Notes under the pieces: model-generated
Databases searched by the model: none
Seen by the model: only the letters and a program-made list of their open reading frames with translations
What the model was told of the DNA's origin: nothing
NCBI GenBank assembly: GCA_900066355.1
Contig: FMEL01000003.1
Coordinates: 186,001-250,000 of the forward strand
Direction: 5' to 3'
DNA: 64,000 bases
From: an uncultured Ruminococcus sp.
GTDB taxonomy: Bacteria; Bacillota; Clostridia; Lachnospirales; Lachnospiraceae
Shown here: piece after piece, positions 35,278-43,953 of the stretch
How the letters are laid out: each line of letters begins with the position of its first letter
Position numbering within the stretch: position 1 is the stretch's first letter
Made by a program: the position numbers and the translations under genes

Positions 35278-36198
35278 TTATCTCACAATCTTTTGTTCTA
35301 CACGTTTTGTAAGTTCATTAAGATCTCTTACTTCTTCTTTAAATGTTTCTGTCAGCCCGGATTTATCTTTTGTTCTGCTGTTCAGTGTCACATGAAGACC
35401 TTCTACCTCAGAAAGATGATATTTTGCATTTACCGGATAATACTGCCTCTCTATCAGCGATGCAATCGTCAGGAAATCAGAAACTTCTTTTGCTTTTTCT
35501 TCTTTATAGTGTTCGCAGAGCCATGTGTAAAGTTGCGGATGGAAATTATCCATAACTCCGCAGAAACCTGCTGCTCCTTCCTGCATAGATTCAAGCAATG
35601 TCGTTGTATTTGCGTTGTACAGTTTCAGATTAGATCCTTCGATAACTTCCAGCTTCTTTCGGATCTGTGCAATATCACAGCAGGTATCTTTCAGGAAATA
35701 AAATCTTCCTGTAGATGCACACCAGGAAATAGTTTCCGGTGTAAGCAGTCTCTTGTACGGATACGGACACTCATAAAAACCAAGCGGAACATTTGGATCC
35801 ATGTTTTCCAGAATTTTTTTGCAATTTTCGATCCACACAGAATCATCTTCATCTTCTTTTGCCAGACGGTTAGTTATTAAAATTACTGCATCTACTCCTG
35901 TTTTGGCGATTTCATTAAGCTCTGTAATCTGATCTTCAATCTTGTCTGATACATGTCCGGATGCAATTACCGGAACTCTTCCTGCCGCAAACTCCACAGT
36001 TTTGGCTGCGTATTTTACTCTCTCCTCAAGAGACAGGTAAAACATTTCGCTTGACTGACATACGGCAAACATTCCGGAAACACCGTTTTTGATGTACCAG
36101 TCCACCAGTTCTTTCAGGCCATCATAGTCGATTTTGTTGTCCTCTGTAAACGGAGTCAGCATAACCGGCCATGAACCTCCCGGGAAACGATTTTCCAT
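35278..36198 (-). CDS. DapA/NanA-family aldolase (N-acetylneuraminate lyase-like)
   Basis: This 306-residue Schiff-base aldolase has Lys170 in FLKDTCCD and Tyr142 in GFYECPYP, the catalytic pair of the family. The usual GTTGE loop is replaced by CQSSE (residues 47-51), so the 2-keto-acid specificity may differ from both DapA and classical NanA. Next to the BNR and YhcH genes it most likely splits a nonulosonate or other 2-keto-3-deoxy sugar acid into pyruvate and an aldose. Confidence 0.85.
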   Translation of the reverse strand: MENRFPGGSWPVMLTPFTEDNKIDYDGLKELVDWYIKNGVSGMFAVCQSSEMFYLSLEERVKYAAKTVEFAAGRVPVIASGHVSDKIEDQITELNEIAKTGVDAVILITNRLAKEDEDDSVWIENCKKILENMDPNVPLGFYECPYPYKRLLTPETISWCASTGRFYFLKDTCCDIAQIRKKLEVIEGSNLKLYNANTTTLLESMQEGAAGFCGVMDNFHPQLYTWLCEHYKEEKAKEVSDFLTIASLIERQYYPVNAKYHLSEVEGLHVTLNSRTKDKSGLTETFKEEVRDLNELTKRVEQKIVR

Positions 36199-36220
36199 TT
36201 TTTCTTCCTCCTCTTTCCTG

Positions 36221-37219
36221 TTATTTTCTAATCTTCCAAAAGGCTATATTTTTCCTTTTGTATGTGTATGTGATATATAAAAAATCTTCATCCTGAATAA
36301 TAGCCGGGTATGCAAATTCGCCCTCACCAGTACTCAGATCTCTGATTTTTTCCCATGTTTTTCCATCGTCTTTTGAAACTGCAAGAGAAATCGGTGTTCG
36401 ATCTCCCCAGTTTACTCCAACCGGATTATATACAAGAAATAATTTTCCGTCTTCAGAACGTATCATGTCGATTCCACTGTTGTTATTCGGAAGTTCCGTG
36501 GCATAAGCTTCTGTCCAGGTATCCCCTCCGTCTTTGGAGTCGCTCCGGTAGATCATGCCTTCAGTACTTCGAAGAAGCATGTGCACCTGATCCGGGATAC
36601 TTTCCCATAAAGTTGGCTGAATCACACCTCTTCCATAAAAAGACTGCTCACTTACCGGAATGGAACTGTCATCTTTTCCGACTGTTCGCTCTCCACTCTT
36701 ATACTCCAGCTGACTGATTTCAACTTCCTGTGATTTATTCCATGTTTTTCCATCATCATCGGAACGATCCACAAATGCTTTCCAAATTCCCTGTTCGGTA
36801 GATCCCGGTGCCAGAATTCTTCCACTTTTCAGACGGATCGGTTTGTTTCTCACCGGTCCTCTGCCTCCCTGATCTCCCGGAACCAGTTCTTTTTCTTCTC
36901 CAAAAGTTTCTCCGTTGTCTTCAGAAACCCGATACATGGTCCGCCACTTACTTATTTCATTTCCTACTTTGTAAAAAATGATGATCTTCTTTTCATCAAC
37001 CCGGAACAACACCGGATTCCAGTGTGCTTCCTCGGACTGTGCCAGAATTTTCGGTTCTTCAAAATGTTCTTCATTTCCCCTGGTGAACCAGATTGCCACA
37101 TCACCGTTTCCTTCTTTTGTCCCACCAAACCAGGCTGCAAGAAATCTGTCCGGTCCGATTTTCAGTAATGTGGAAGCATGACACATATCTGTGGGACACT
37201 TTTCCATAATCAGTTTCAT
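36221..37219 (-). CDS. BNR/Asp-box (sialidase-like) protein, cytosolic
   Basis: This 332-residue beta-propeller has four Asp-boxes (SEDNGETF, SDDDGKTW, SKDGGDTW, SKDDGKTW) and RGPVRNKPIRLKSGRILAPGS, WNPVLF and QPTLWE blocks like the BNR_2 family. There is no signal peptide, so unlike ordinary secreted sialidases it should work inside the cell on a sugar imported by TctABC. It is the first gene of the IclR-controlled operon, behind an operator identical to the one before iclR. Confidence 0.85.
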   Translation of the reverse strand: MKLIMEKCPTDMCHASTLLKIGPDRFLAAWFGGTKEGNGDVAIWFTRGNEEHFEEPKILAQSEEAHWNPVLFRVDEKKIIIFYKVGNEISKWRTMYRVSEDNGETFGEEKELVPGDQGGRGPVRNKPIRLKSGRILAPGSTEQGIWKAFVDRSDDDGKTWNKSQEVEISQLEYKSGERTVGKDDSSIPVSEQSFYGRGVIQPTLWESIPDQVHMLLRSTEGMIYRSDSKDGGDTWTEAYATELPNNNSGIDMIRSEDGKLFLVYNPVGVNWGDRTPISLAVSKDDGKTWEKIRDLSTGEGEFAYPAIIQDEDFLYITYTYKRKNIAFWKIRK

Positions 37220-37241
37220 TTCATCCTCCCTCGCCTCAGTG

Positions 37242-37260
37242 TGTTCTGTATTTCAGAACA
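37242..37260. promoter_or_regulatory. IclR operator before the BNR operon
   Basis: TGTTCTGTATTTCAGAACA is a 7-bp inverted repeat around TATTT, 23 bases before the BNR start codon. The first 18 bases recur exactly at 38155-38172. A second half-site TGTTCTG follows at 37262. A separate inverted repeat GTGAACG/CGTTCAC lies at 37287-37311. Confidence 0.75.
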
Positions 37261-37378
37261 CTGTTCTGTTGTGTAAATATTTTTTTGTGAACGCGAAGAG
37301 CTCACGTTCACATTTATAATAATTTCTGCTGTTTATAATCGTGTCTGTTATCTATATATTCTTTCTTAACAGGTATTT

Positions 37379-38137
37379 TCAGGATAAACGATTCTCGATC
37401 TTCGCTACATATTTCTTGATCAGCAACGCCCATTCCTGAATCTGGTCATCTGTAAAATGAACCGCCAGACCGCTGACACTGATCGCTGCATATAGCTTAT
37501 GCGTCTTATCAAAAATTGGCATTGCCACACATTTTACCCCAAACTCATGCTCCATGTCATCGATTGCATATCCTCTCTGCCTTGTTGCCTCAAGCTCTGC
37601 TCTAAGCTGAACCGGATCAGAAATCGTATGATCTGTGTAAACAGCAAGATCCCTCTGAAGGTATGCATTGATCTCTTCTTCCGAAAGATTTGCAAGCATT
37701 GCTTTACCGATTCCGGTACAATGCATATCAGCTCTCTCACCCAGAATAGAACGCATCAGATTGACAGACTCAGTCGGATAAGTTGCTTCCAGATATACAA
37801 CCTCTCCATCATGAGGAATGGCAAGATATACTCTTTCATTTGTAAAATTGGCAAGTTCCTGCATATATGGCATTGCTATCTTGATAATGGAAAAAGTTTC
37901 TTCCATTGCCCTGCTCAATGCAAAAACCTGCATTCCCAGTTTATATCGCTCTGTCTCTTCATCCTTCTCCAGATAATCCATTGCCTTCAGTGTTGTCAGA
38001 ATATCATAAACATTACTCTTGTACAGACCAAGACGGTCGCTGATCTCTGTGACACCCCAGGTAGGCTTTACCAGAAAACAATTTAGAACATCCAGTGCTT
38101 TTTTTAATGACTTAACTTTGATCTCATCCTGATCCAT
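37379..38137 (-). CDS. IclR family transcriptional regulator
   Basis: This 252-residue protein has an N-terminal winged HTH (KALDVLNCFLVKPTWGVTEISDRLGLYKSNVYDILTTL) and a C-terminal GAF-like effector domain (RSILGERADMHCTGIGKAMLANLSEEEI, YAIDDMEHEFGVKCVAMPIFD). It lies directly upstream of the BNR-lyase-Tct operon on the same strand. The same 18-base operator is found before both, so it should control itself and the operon. Confidence 0.92.
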   Translation of the reverse strand: MDQDEIKVKSLKKALDVLNCFLVKPTWGVTEISDRLGLYKSNVYDILTTLKAMDYLEKDEETERYKLGMQVFALSRAMEETFSIIKIAMPYMQELANFTNERVYLAIPHDGEVVYLEATYPTESVNLMRSILGERADMHCTGIGKAMLANLSEEEINAYLQRDLAVYTDHTISDPVQLRAELEATRQRGYAIDDMEHEFGVKCVAMPIFDKTHKLYAAISVSGLAVHFTDDQIQEWALLIKKYVAKIENRLS

Positions 38138-38154
38138 TGACGTTCTCCTGTTGC

Positions 38155-38172
38155 TGTTCTGTATTTCAGAAC
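38155..38172. promoter_or_regulatory. IclR operator before iclR
   Basis: TGTTCTGTATTTCAGAAC, identical over 18 bases to the site at 37242, lies 17 bases upstream of the iclR start codon. Confidence 0.75.
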
Positions 38173-38288
38173 TTTGTTATAAATTATTTTGTAACTAAAG
38201 AATAGCACATTTATATTATAATAACAATTGGACAAAATTCATATATTTATTTTCAGTTTTTCATACAAAAGTACCAAACAAGGGGACT

Positions 38289-38495
38289 ATGTAAACATAC
38301 AAAAAGTACCAGAACACCCTATCTATGTGTGGAGGAGAGTATCCTGGTACTCTATCATTCTATTGGTTTAAATAAACTTTAAATTTTACGCTTACATTGC
38401 GTGGCCCGGTGGGGTGCGCGAGGGGAGAGCGGCCTTCGCAACTGTGAGCGCCCTCCCCTCGCACAAGGTTTTCCTGATTGCCAAATCATTGGCGG
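38289..38495 (-). repeat. 3'-end repeat R, copy 2
   Basis: This copy lies 25 bases after the fhs stop. Gene-side there is a perfect hairpin CAAGGAA/TTCCTTG (38500-38514) of different sequence from the hairpins of copies 1 and 3 at the same place. The far end forms the terminator AGTACCAG (38305-38312)/CTGGTACT (38344-38351) with TTTTT on the minus strand. The left extension seen in copies 1 and 3 is missing. Part of the motif (CAAAAGTACCA) occurs again at 38266. Confidence 0.9.
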
Positions 38496-38519
38496 TTTGC
38501 AAGGAAGTTCCTTGTATTT

Positions 38520-40205
38520 TTAGAAAAGTCCAGTAATCTTTCCGGTCTCATCTACATCGATTCTCTCTGCAGCCGGTACTTTCGGCAGTCCCGGCATAGT
38601 CATGATCTCACCTGTCAGAGCTACGATGAATCCTGCGCCTGCGGAAATCTTCAGGTTACGTACTGTAACTTCGAAGTCTGTCGGTGCACCGAGTTTTGTC
38701 TGATCATCTGTCAGGCTGTACTGTGTCTTAGCTACACAGATCGGGCAGTTGCCAAAGCCAAGAGCTTCGAGCTGTTTTGCCTGTTTCTGGGCATTTGCTG
38801 TAAGTACAACTCTCTTGCCACCGTAGATTTTCTGTACGATCTGGTTCAGTTTGTCCTCGATGGAGCCTTCCAGTTCATAGGAATAAGTAAAGTCGTTTGG
38901 CTCTTCAACCAGACGCAGAACTTCTTCTGCAAGTTTGATTCCGCCTTCGCCGCCTTTTGCCCATACTTCAGAAAGTGCTACGTTTACGCCGAGTTCTTTA
39001 CACTTAGACTCTACAAAGTCAAGCTCTGCCTTGGTATCTGTCGGGAATGCATTGATAGCAACTACACAAGGAAGTTTATATACATTCTTGATGTTGCTTA
39101 CATGTTTCAGAAGGTTCGGGATACCTTTTTCCAGTGCTTCCAGATTTTCGTTGTTGAGGTCAGCTTTTGCTACACCACCGTTGTATTTCAGGGCACGTAC
39201 AGTTGCTACGATTACAACAGCGTTCGGGTGCAGATCTGCCATACGACACTTGATGTCAAGGAATTTTTCAGCACCAAGGTCAGCACCAAATCCAGCCTCT
39301 GTGATCGCATAATCAGCAAGTTTCAGAGCCATCTTTGTTGCTGTTACGGAGTTACATCCGTGTGCGATATTTGCGAATGGTCCGCCATGTACAATTGCCG
39401 GAACGTGTTCCAGTGTCTGAACAAGGTTTGGTTTCAGGGCATCTTTCAGAAGTGCAGTCATAGCACCTTCTGCATGAAGGTCACCTGCGGTTACCGGTTT
39501 CTGCTCTGCAACTTTGCCATATGTGTATCCGATGATGATCTTGGAAAGTCTTTCCTTCAGGTCTTTGATGTCACTTGCAAGGCAAAGGACTGCCATGATC
39601 TCGGATGCAACAGTAATGTCATATCCGTCTTCACGAGGCATACCGTTTGTTCTTCCGCCAAGTCCGTCTACTACATTACGGAGCTGACGGTCGTTCATAT
39701 CCACACATCTTCTCCATGTGATCTTTCTCGGGTCAATGTTCAGTGCATTGCCCTGGAAGATATGGTTATCGATCATTGCTGCAAGAAGGTTGTTGGCTGC
39801 ACCGATTGCATGAAAGTCACCTGTGAAATGAAGGTTGATATCTTCCATCGGAACTACCTGTGCATAACCGCCGCCTGCTGCTCCACCCTTTACACCGAAT
39901 ACCGGTCCGAGGGATGGCTCACGGAGAGCTACCATTACGTTTTTGCCAAGCTTCTGCATACCATCTGCAAGACCTACGGTTGTTGTGGTCTTTCCTTCAC
40001 CGGCCGGTGTCGGATTGATTGCAGTTACAAGGATCAGTTTACCATCCTTTTTGTCGCTTTCTTTCAGAAGATTGTAATCGATTTTTGCTTTGTATTTTCC
40101 GTACTGCTCCAGATATTTGTCATCAATACCTGCTTTTTCTGCAATCTCTGTGATTGGCAGCATTTCGCACTCCTGTGCAATTTCGATGTCACTTTTGAAT
40201 CCCAT
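38520..40205 (-). CDS. fhs: Formate-tetrahydrofolate ligase
   Basis: This 561-residue enzyme makes 10-formyl-THF from formate, THF and ATP for purine synthesis and one-carbon metabolism. The P-loop PTPAGEGKTTTTVGLADGM and the signatures REPSLGPVFGVKGGAAGGGYAQVVPMEDINLHFTGD are intact. The long open frame on the opposite strand (38478-40247) is only a codon-bias shadow. It is controlled by the ZTP riboswitch at 40246-40353 and its transcript ends in repeat R. Confidence 0.97.
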   Translation of the reverse strand: MGFKSDIEIAQECEMLPITEIAEKAGIDDKYLEQYGKYKAKIDYNLLKESDKKDGKLILVTAINPTPAGEGKTTTTVGLADGMQKLGKNVMVALREPSLGPVFGVKGGAAGGGYAQVVPMEDINLHFTGDFHAIGAANNLLAAMIDNHIFQGNALNIDPRKITWRRCVDMNDRQLRNVVDGLGGRTNGMPREDGYDITVASEIMAVLCLASDIKDLKERLSKIIIGYTYGKVAEQKPVTAGDLHAEGAMTALLKDALKPNLVQTLEHVPAIVHGGPFANIAHGCNSVTATKMALKLADYAITEAGFGADLGAEKFLDIKCRMADLHPNAVVIVATVRALKYNGGVAKADLNNENLEALEKGIPNLLKHVSNIKNVYKLPCVVAINAFPTDTKAELDFVESKCKELGVNVALSEVWAKGGEGGIKLAEEVLRLVEEPNDFTYSYELEGSIEDKLNQIVQKIYGGKRVVLTANAQKQAKQLEALGFGNCPICVAKTQYSLTDDQTKLGAPTDFEVTVRNLKISAGAGFIVALTGEIMTMPGLPKVPAAERIDVDETGKITGLF

Positions 40206-40245
40206 AATTGTCTCCTTTCTGTAGGCGCCGCGTCACTTTTTAGTT

Positions 40246-40353
40246 AAAAAAAGCAGTATCCGAGGTTTCCTCAAATACTGCCCAGACGGTCGGCTCTGCA
40301 AATCTCTGATTCCCATGTGGTGATTTCCACGGCTCCGCCAGTCATCAGAGATT
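40246..40353 (-). ncRNA. ZTP (pfl) riboswitch with terminator
   Basis: On the minus strand AATCTCTGAT (40344-40353) pairs with ATCAGAGATT (40301-40310), enclosing GGCGGAGCCGTGG. The conserved downstream part CCGACCGTCTGGGC (40280-40293) follows, then an expression-platform stem GCAGTAT/ATACTGC (40253-40281) and seven T. Pfl motifs bind ZTP/ZMP, a sign of 10-formyl-THF shortage, and are common before fhs; binding would prevent termination and raise Fhs. Confidence 0.9.
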
Positions 40354-40372
40354 CTTTTAAATTGTTGAGACA

Positions 40373-40401
40373 ATTTTATCATAAAGGCTTTAGTTTGTCA
40401 A
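40373..40401 (-). promoter_or_regulatory. Promoter of the riboswitch-fhs transcript
   Basis: TTGACA (40396-40401), a 17-base spacer and TAAAAT (40373-40378), about 13 bases before the riboswitch P1 helix. Confidence 0.8.
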
Positions 40402-40570
40402 GAAATTATCAAAATTATTCTTTTCTTTTTGCAAAAGTACAAAAAAATCAAAATAAATTTTGTATATTTTTCACATAGAGTCAAGGACTCTATATACTCT
40501 ATGCAAATGGGACCTCGCCGGTCCCCTCTGCACACCCCTTGGCTTTTTTACTCCTCCCAGGTTATCTATG

Positions 40571-40775
40571 TATGTAAACATACAAAAAGTACCAGAACAC
40601 TCTGTCTCCGTGTGGGGAAAGTTATCCTGGTACTTTTTCATTCTACTGGTTAAATTTAAAATTTAGTTCTTGTTTTGCGTGGCCCGGTGGGGTGCGCGAG
40701 GGGAGAGCGGCCTTCGCAACTGTGAGCGCCCTCCCCTCGCATAAATTTTTTATAGGTTGTCAAACCATTGACGGG
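40571..40775 (-). repeat. 3'-end repeat R, copy 3
   Basis: This copy lies 15 bases after the xylB stop. The central block GCGTGGCCCGGTGGGGTGCG...CTCCCCTCGC is identical to copies 1 and 2; the AGTACCAG/CTGGTACT terminator is kept while its loop differs. A gene-side hairpin CTAGG/CCTAG (about 40778-40795) replaces those of the other copies. The extended left part with GGGACC/GGTCCC (40510-40525) and CCTCGCC loop matches copy 1. Together with the riboswitch region this fills the xylB-fhs gap. Confidence 0.9.
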
Positions 40776-40790
40776 TCCTAGGGCATTTTC

Positions 40791-42248
40791 CTAGAAGAGT
40801 GGTCTCAAGGCGGGGTATAACTCCTTGAACTTCTGGTAACGTTCCTCGTACTTCACCACAAGTTCTTCTTCCGGCTCTACGGTATCTACGACATGCGCCA
40901 TCTTTTTACCAATCGTCTCAACATCCGGATAAGCTCCGCATCCAACGGCTGCAAGCATTGCGCCACCCATGGATGGACCTTCTTCTACTTCCAGTACATC
41001 GACTTTCAGGTTCATGACATTTGCAATGATTTTCTTCCACAGAGGGCTCTTTGCACCGCCGCCGCAGATCTTTGTACGCTCAATCTTAATACCAAGTTTT
41101 CTTGCAACTTCCAGAGAATCACGAAGTCCAAATGCCACACCTTCCAGAACAGCCTGTGTCATATCAGCTCTTGTACTGTCCATGGACATTCCGAAAAAGA
41201 CACCTCTTGCATCCGGATTATTATGCGGAGATCTTTCTCCCATCAGATACGGAAGGAAGAATACATTGTTTTCACCAAGTTTCTGAATCGGTGCCTGCTC
41301 CGCTGCGAAATCTTTTGTCTGAAGAATTTCTTCTGCCCACCATTTGTTGCAGGAAGCCGCACTCAGCATACATCCCATCAGATGATAACTTCCATCTGCA
41401 TGGCAGAAAGAATGCAGTGCATTGTTTTCGTCAACACCAAAGTTTTTACTGGAAATAAAGATAGTTCCGGAAGTACCAAGAGAAATATTACACTGTCCGT
41501 CACCAACAGTTCCTGTTCCGACAGCAGCTGCCGCATTGTCACCGGCACCTGCTACAACTTTAACGTCTGCTGAGAAACCAAGCTCTTCTGCCACTTCCGG
41601 TTTCAGTGTACCGACAACTTCCCAGCTCTCATACAGCTTTGGAAGCTGTTCTTCTTTTACATCACAGATTTCCATCATTTCTTTTGACCAGCAACGATTC
41701 TTCACATCAAGAAGAAGCATACCGGATGCATCAGAAACATCTGTGCAGAAAGATCCGGAAAGTCTGTATGCCAGATAATCTTTCGGAAGCATAATTTTTG
41801 CGATCTTTGCAAATTTATCAGGCTCGTTTTTCTTCATCCAGAGGATCTTCGGTGCTGTAAATCCTGCAAATGCAATGTTTGCTGTGTATGCAGATAATTT
41901 ATCTTTACCGATCTCATTGTTGAGATATTCTGTTTCTTTCTGGGAACGACCATCGTTCCAGAGAATTGCAGGACGGATCACCTGATCATTTTCGTCCAGC
42001 GTTACCAGCCCGTGCATCTGTCCGCCAAAACCGATTCCGGCTACCAGAGAGCGGTCAATTCCTTCTGTCAGTTCTTTCATTCCCTCAACACTCTGGGTAA
42101 ACCAGTCTTCCGGATTCTGTTCTGACCAGCCCGGATGCGGGAAAAACAATGGGTATTCTTTTGATACGATATTACAGATCTTTCCGGATTCTTCCATCAG
42201 AAGAAGTTTTACTGCGGAAGTACCAAGGTCAACGCCGATATAATACAT
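40791..42248 (-). CDS. xylB: FGGY-family kinase, xylulokinase
   Basis: This 485-residue sugar kinase has the N-terminal YYIGVDLGTSAVKLLLM phosphate motif, WNDGRSQKET, and the FGGY signatures GAGDNAAAAVGTGTVGDGQ and GERSPHNNPDARGVFFG with GGGAKSPLWKKIIAN. Length and motifs fit XylB closely. Its partner here is a fucose/arabinose-type isomerase rather than XylA, so the ketose may be D-xylulose or a related ketopentose. Confidence 0.92.
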   Translation of the reverse strand: MYYIGVDLGTSAVKLLLMEESGKICNIVSKEYPLFFPHPGWSEQNPEDWFTQSVEGMKELTEGIDRSLVAGIGFGGQMHGLVTLDENDQVIRPAILWNDGRSQKETEYLNNEIGKDKLSAYTANIAFAGFTAPKILWMKKNEPDKFAKIAKIMLPKDYLAYRLSGSFCTDVSDASGMLLLDVKNRCWSKEMMEICDVKEEQLPKLYESWEVVGTLKPEVAEELGFSADVKVVAGAGDNAAAAVGTGTVGDGQCNISLGTSGTIFISSKNFGVDENNALHSFCHADGSYHLMGCMLSAASCNKWWAEEILQTKDFAAEQAPIQKLGENNVFFLPYLMGERSPHNNPDARGVFFGMSMDSTRADMTQAVLEGVAFGLRDSLEVARKLGIKIERTKICGGGAKSPLWKKIIANVMNLKVDVLEVEEGPSMGGAMLAAVGCGAYPDVETIGKKMAHVVDTVEPEEELVVKYEERYQKFKELYPALRPLF

Positions 42249-42350
42249 GTCTCCTCCTAACTGTGCACTCCATCATATGTATAAAACTCATGCACATTCT
42301 GTTTGCGATTGCTATTGATTTTTTTATCTTTATTTTTCTTTTTGCCAAGA

Positions 42351-42374
42351 CATCCCAGGAAAACTCCCGGGATG
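42351..42374 (-). other. Hairpin between isomerase and xylB genes
   Basis: On the minus strand CATCCCGGG and CCTGGGATG pair over nine positions (one G-T) around a six-base loop. No T-run follows, so it is more likely an mRNA processing or stability element in the operon than a terminator. Confidence 0.5.
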
Positions 42375-42413
42375 CCTGTATTGTTTTATTTTGTTATAGT
42401 CAGAATGTGTAGA

Positions 42414-43895
42414 TTAACCCCATGGATTTTCTGTCGGATATCTTACACCTGCCGGCTGGTTGTAACCAATCTTCTTTACGTCCAGTCCGAGGAATTTCAC
42501 TACTTCGAAGAACTGTTTTCCATAATGTCCGAACATAACTGCTCCGTGATGCGGATAGTTGCCCTCGATCAGTACGTGACGATAGAATCTTCCCATTTCT
42601 TTGATAGCGAAGATACCGATACCACCAAAGGATCTTGTCGGTACATCTAAGACTTCTCCTTCTGCAACGTATGCTACCAGTTCACCTTCAGAGTTGCACT
42701 GCAGACGATAGAATGTAATATCAGAAGCAGCGATGTCACCTTCAAGAGTTCCTCTTGTAAAGTCTGGATCAGATCCTGCCGGCTCAAGAAGTCTGTGCTG
42801 GATGAGCTGATATTTAACGGCTCTGGATTCGCACATCTTGCATGCAGGAGTATTTCCACAATGGAAGCCCATGAATGTATCTGTCAGTTTGTAATCATAT
42901 TTTCCTTTGATATCTTCGTCATAGATATATTTCGGAACAGAGTTGTTGATATCAAGCAGAGTAACAGCATCGTTGGAAATGCAAAGTCCGATGTACTCAC
43001 TGAGTGCGCCGTAGATATCAACTTCACAGGATACCGGAATACCTCTGGAAGCAAGGCGGCTGTTTACATAGCAAGGTTCAAATCCGAACTGTGACGGGAA
43101 TGCCGGCCAGCATTTATCAGCAAATGCAACATATTTTCTTGCACCTTTATGAGCTTCTGCCCAGTCAAGAAGAGTGAGTTCGAACTGTGCCATTCTTGCA
43201 TTGAGATCTTCGTAATATCTTCCTTCACCCATTTCTTTTGCCATATCTGCACAAACTTCCGGGATACGAGGATCGTTTTCATGCTCTTTGAAAGCAACGA
43301 GAAGATCAAGTTCGGAGTTTTCTTCGATCTCAACGCCCAGTTCATAAAGGCCCTTGATCGGTGCATTACATGCAAAGAAATCCTGCGGACGTGGTCCGAA
43401 TGTAATGATCTTGAGGTTACGAACACCGATGACAGCACGTGCAACCGGTACAAAATCACCGATCATTTTTGCAATGTCATCTGCTGTTCCAACCGGATAT
43501 TCCGGAATGTATGCTTCAAGATGACGCATCTTTAAGTTATAGGAGCAGTTCAGCATACCACAGTAAGCATCACCACGTCCGTTGATCATGTCGCCGTCGC
43601 CTTCTGCTGCTGCCACATACATGCACGGTCCGTCAAATCTTTCTGCGATCAGTGTCTCCGGTGTTTCCGGACCGAAGTTTCCAAGGAAAACAACCAGTGC
43701 GTTACACTCTGCTTTATTTACGTCTTCGAGAGCTTTTTCCATGTCTTTTTCGTTCTCAACAGTTACAGGACATTCATAAAGTTCTCCCTTATAAGCTGCT
43801 TTGATTGCTGCGCGTCTCTTCTCGGAGAGCTGAATCGGGAAACAGTCACGGCTTACTGCAATGATTCCAAGTTTTACTACTGGTATATTGTTCAT
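42414..43895 (-). CDS. L-fucose/L-arabinose isomerase family protein
   Basis: This 493-residue protein resembles FucI/AraA-type aldose-ketose isomerases: VVFLGNFGPETPETLIAERF, GRGDAYCGMLNCSYNLKMR, ITFGPRPQDFFACNAPIKGL, SCEVDIYGALSEYIGL and FMGFHCGNTPACK. The Glu/Asp/His metal ligands expected of the fold lie in the C-terminal half. It heads into xylB after a 165-base gap. I would expect an aldopentose or 6-deoxyhexose as substrate, but cannot choose between L-arabinose, D-arabinose and others. Confidence 0.82.
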   Translation of the reverse strand: MNNIPVVKLGIIAVSRDCFPIQLSEKRRAAIKAAYKGELYECPVTVENEKDMEKALEDVNKAECNALVVFLGNFGPETPETLIAERFDGPCMYVAAAEGDGDMINGRGDAYCGMLNCSYNLKMRHLEAYIPEYPVGTADDIAKMIGDFVPVARAVIGVRNLKIITFGPRPQDFFACNAPIKGLYELGVEIEENSELDLLVAFKEHENDPRIPEVCADMAKEMGEGRYYEDLNARMAQFELTLLDWAEAHKGARKYVAFADKCWPAFPSQFGFEPCYVNSRLASRGIPVSCEVDIYGALSEYIGLCISNDAVTLLDINNSVPKYIYDEDIKGKYDYKLTDTFMGFHCGNTPACKMCESRAVKYQLIQHRLLEPAGSDPDFTRGTLEGDIAASDITFYRLQCNSEGELVAYVAEGEVLDVPTRSFGGIGIFAIKEMGRFYRHVLIEGNYPHHGAVMFGHYGKQFFEVVKFLGLDVKKIGYNQPAGVRYPTENPWG

Positions 43896-43953
43896 GATAT
43901 AAATTCCTCCATATTATATAGAATATATTTTTGAGTTCTGTTATTTAATACGA

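Noticed and set aside
38478..40247. A 589-codon open frame on the plus strand opposite fhs
   Set aside because: It is antisense to a certain gene along its whole length, its product is Cys/Phe-rich without any family pattern, and long antisense frames are expected from the codon use of fhs.
31558..40775. Repeat R as a CRISPR array
   Set aside because: The copies are ~200 bp, kilobases apart, with genes between them and no short regular spacers.
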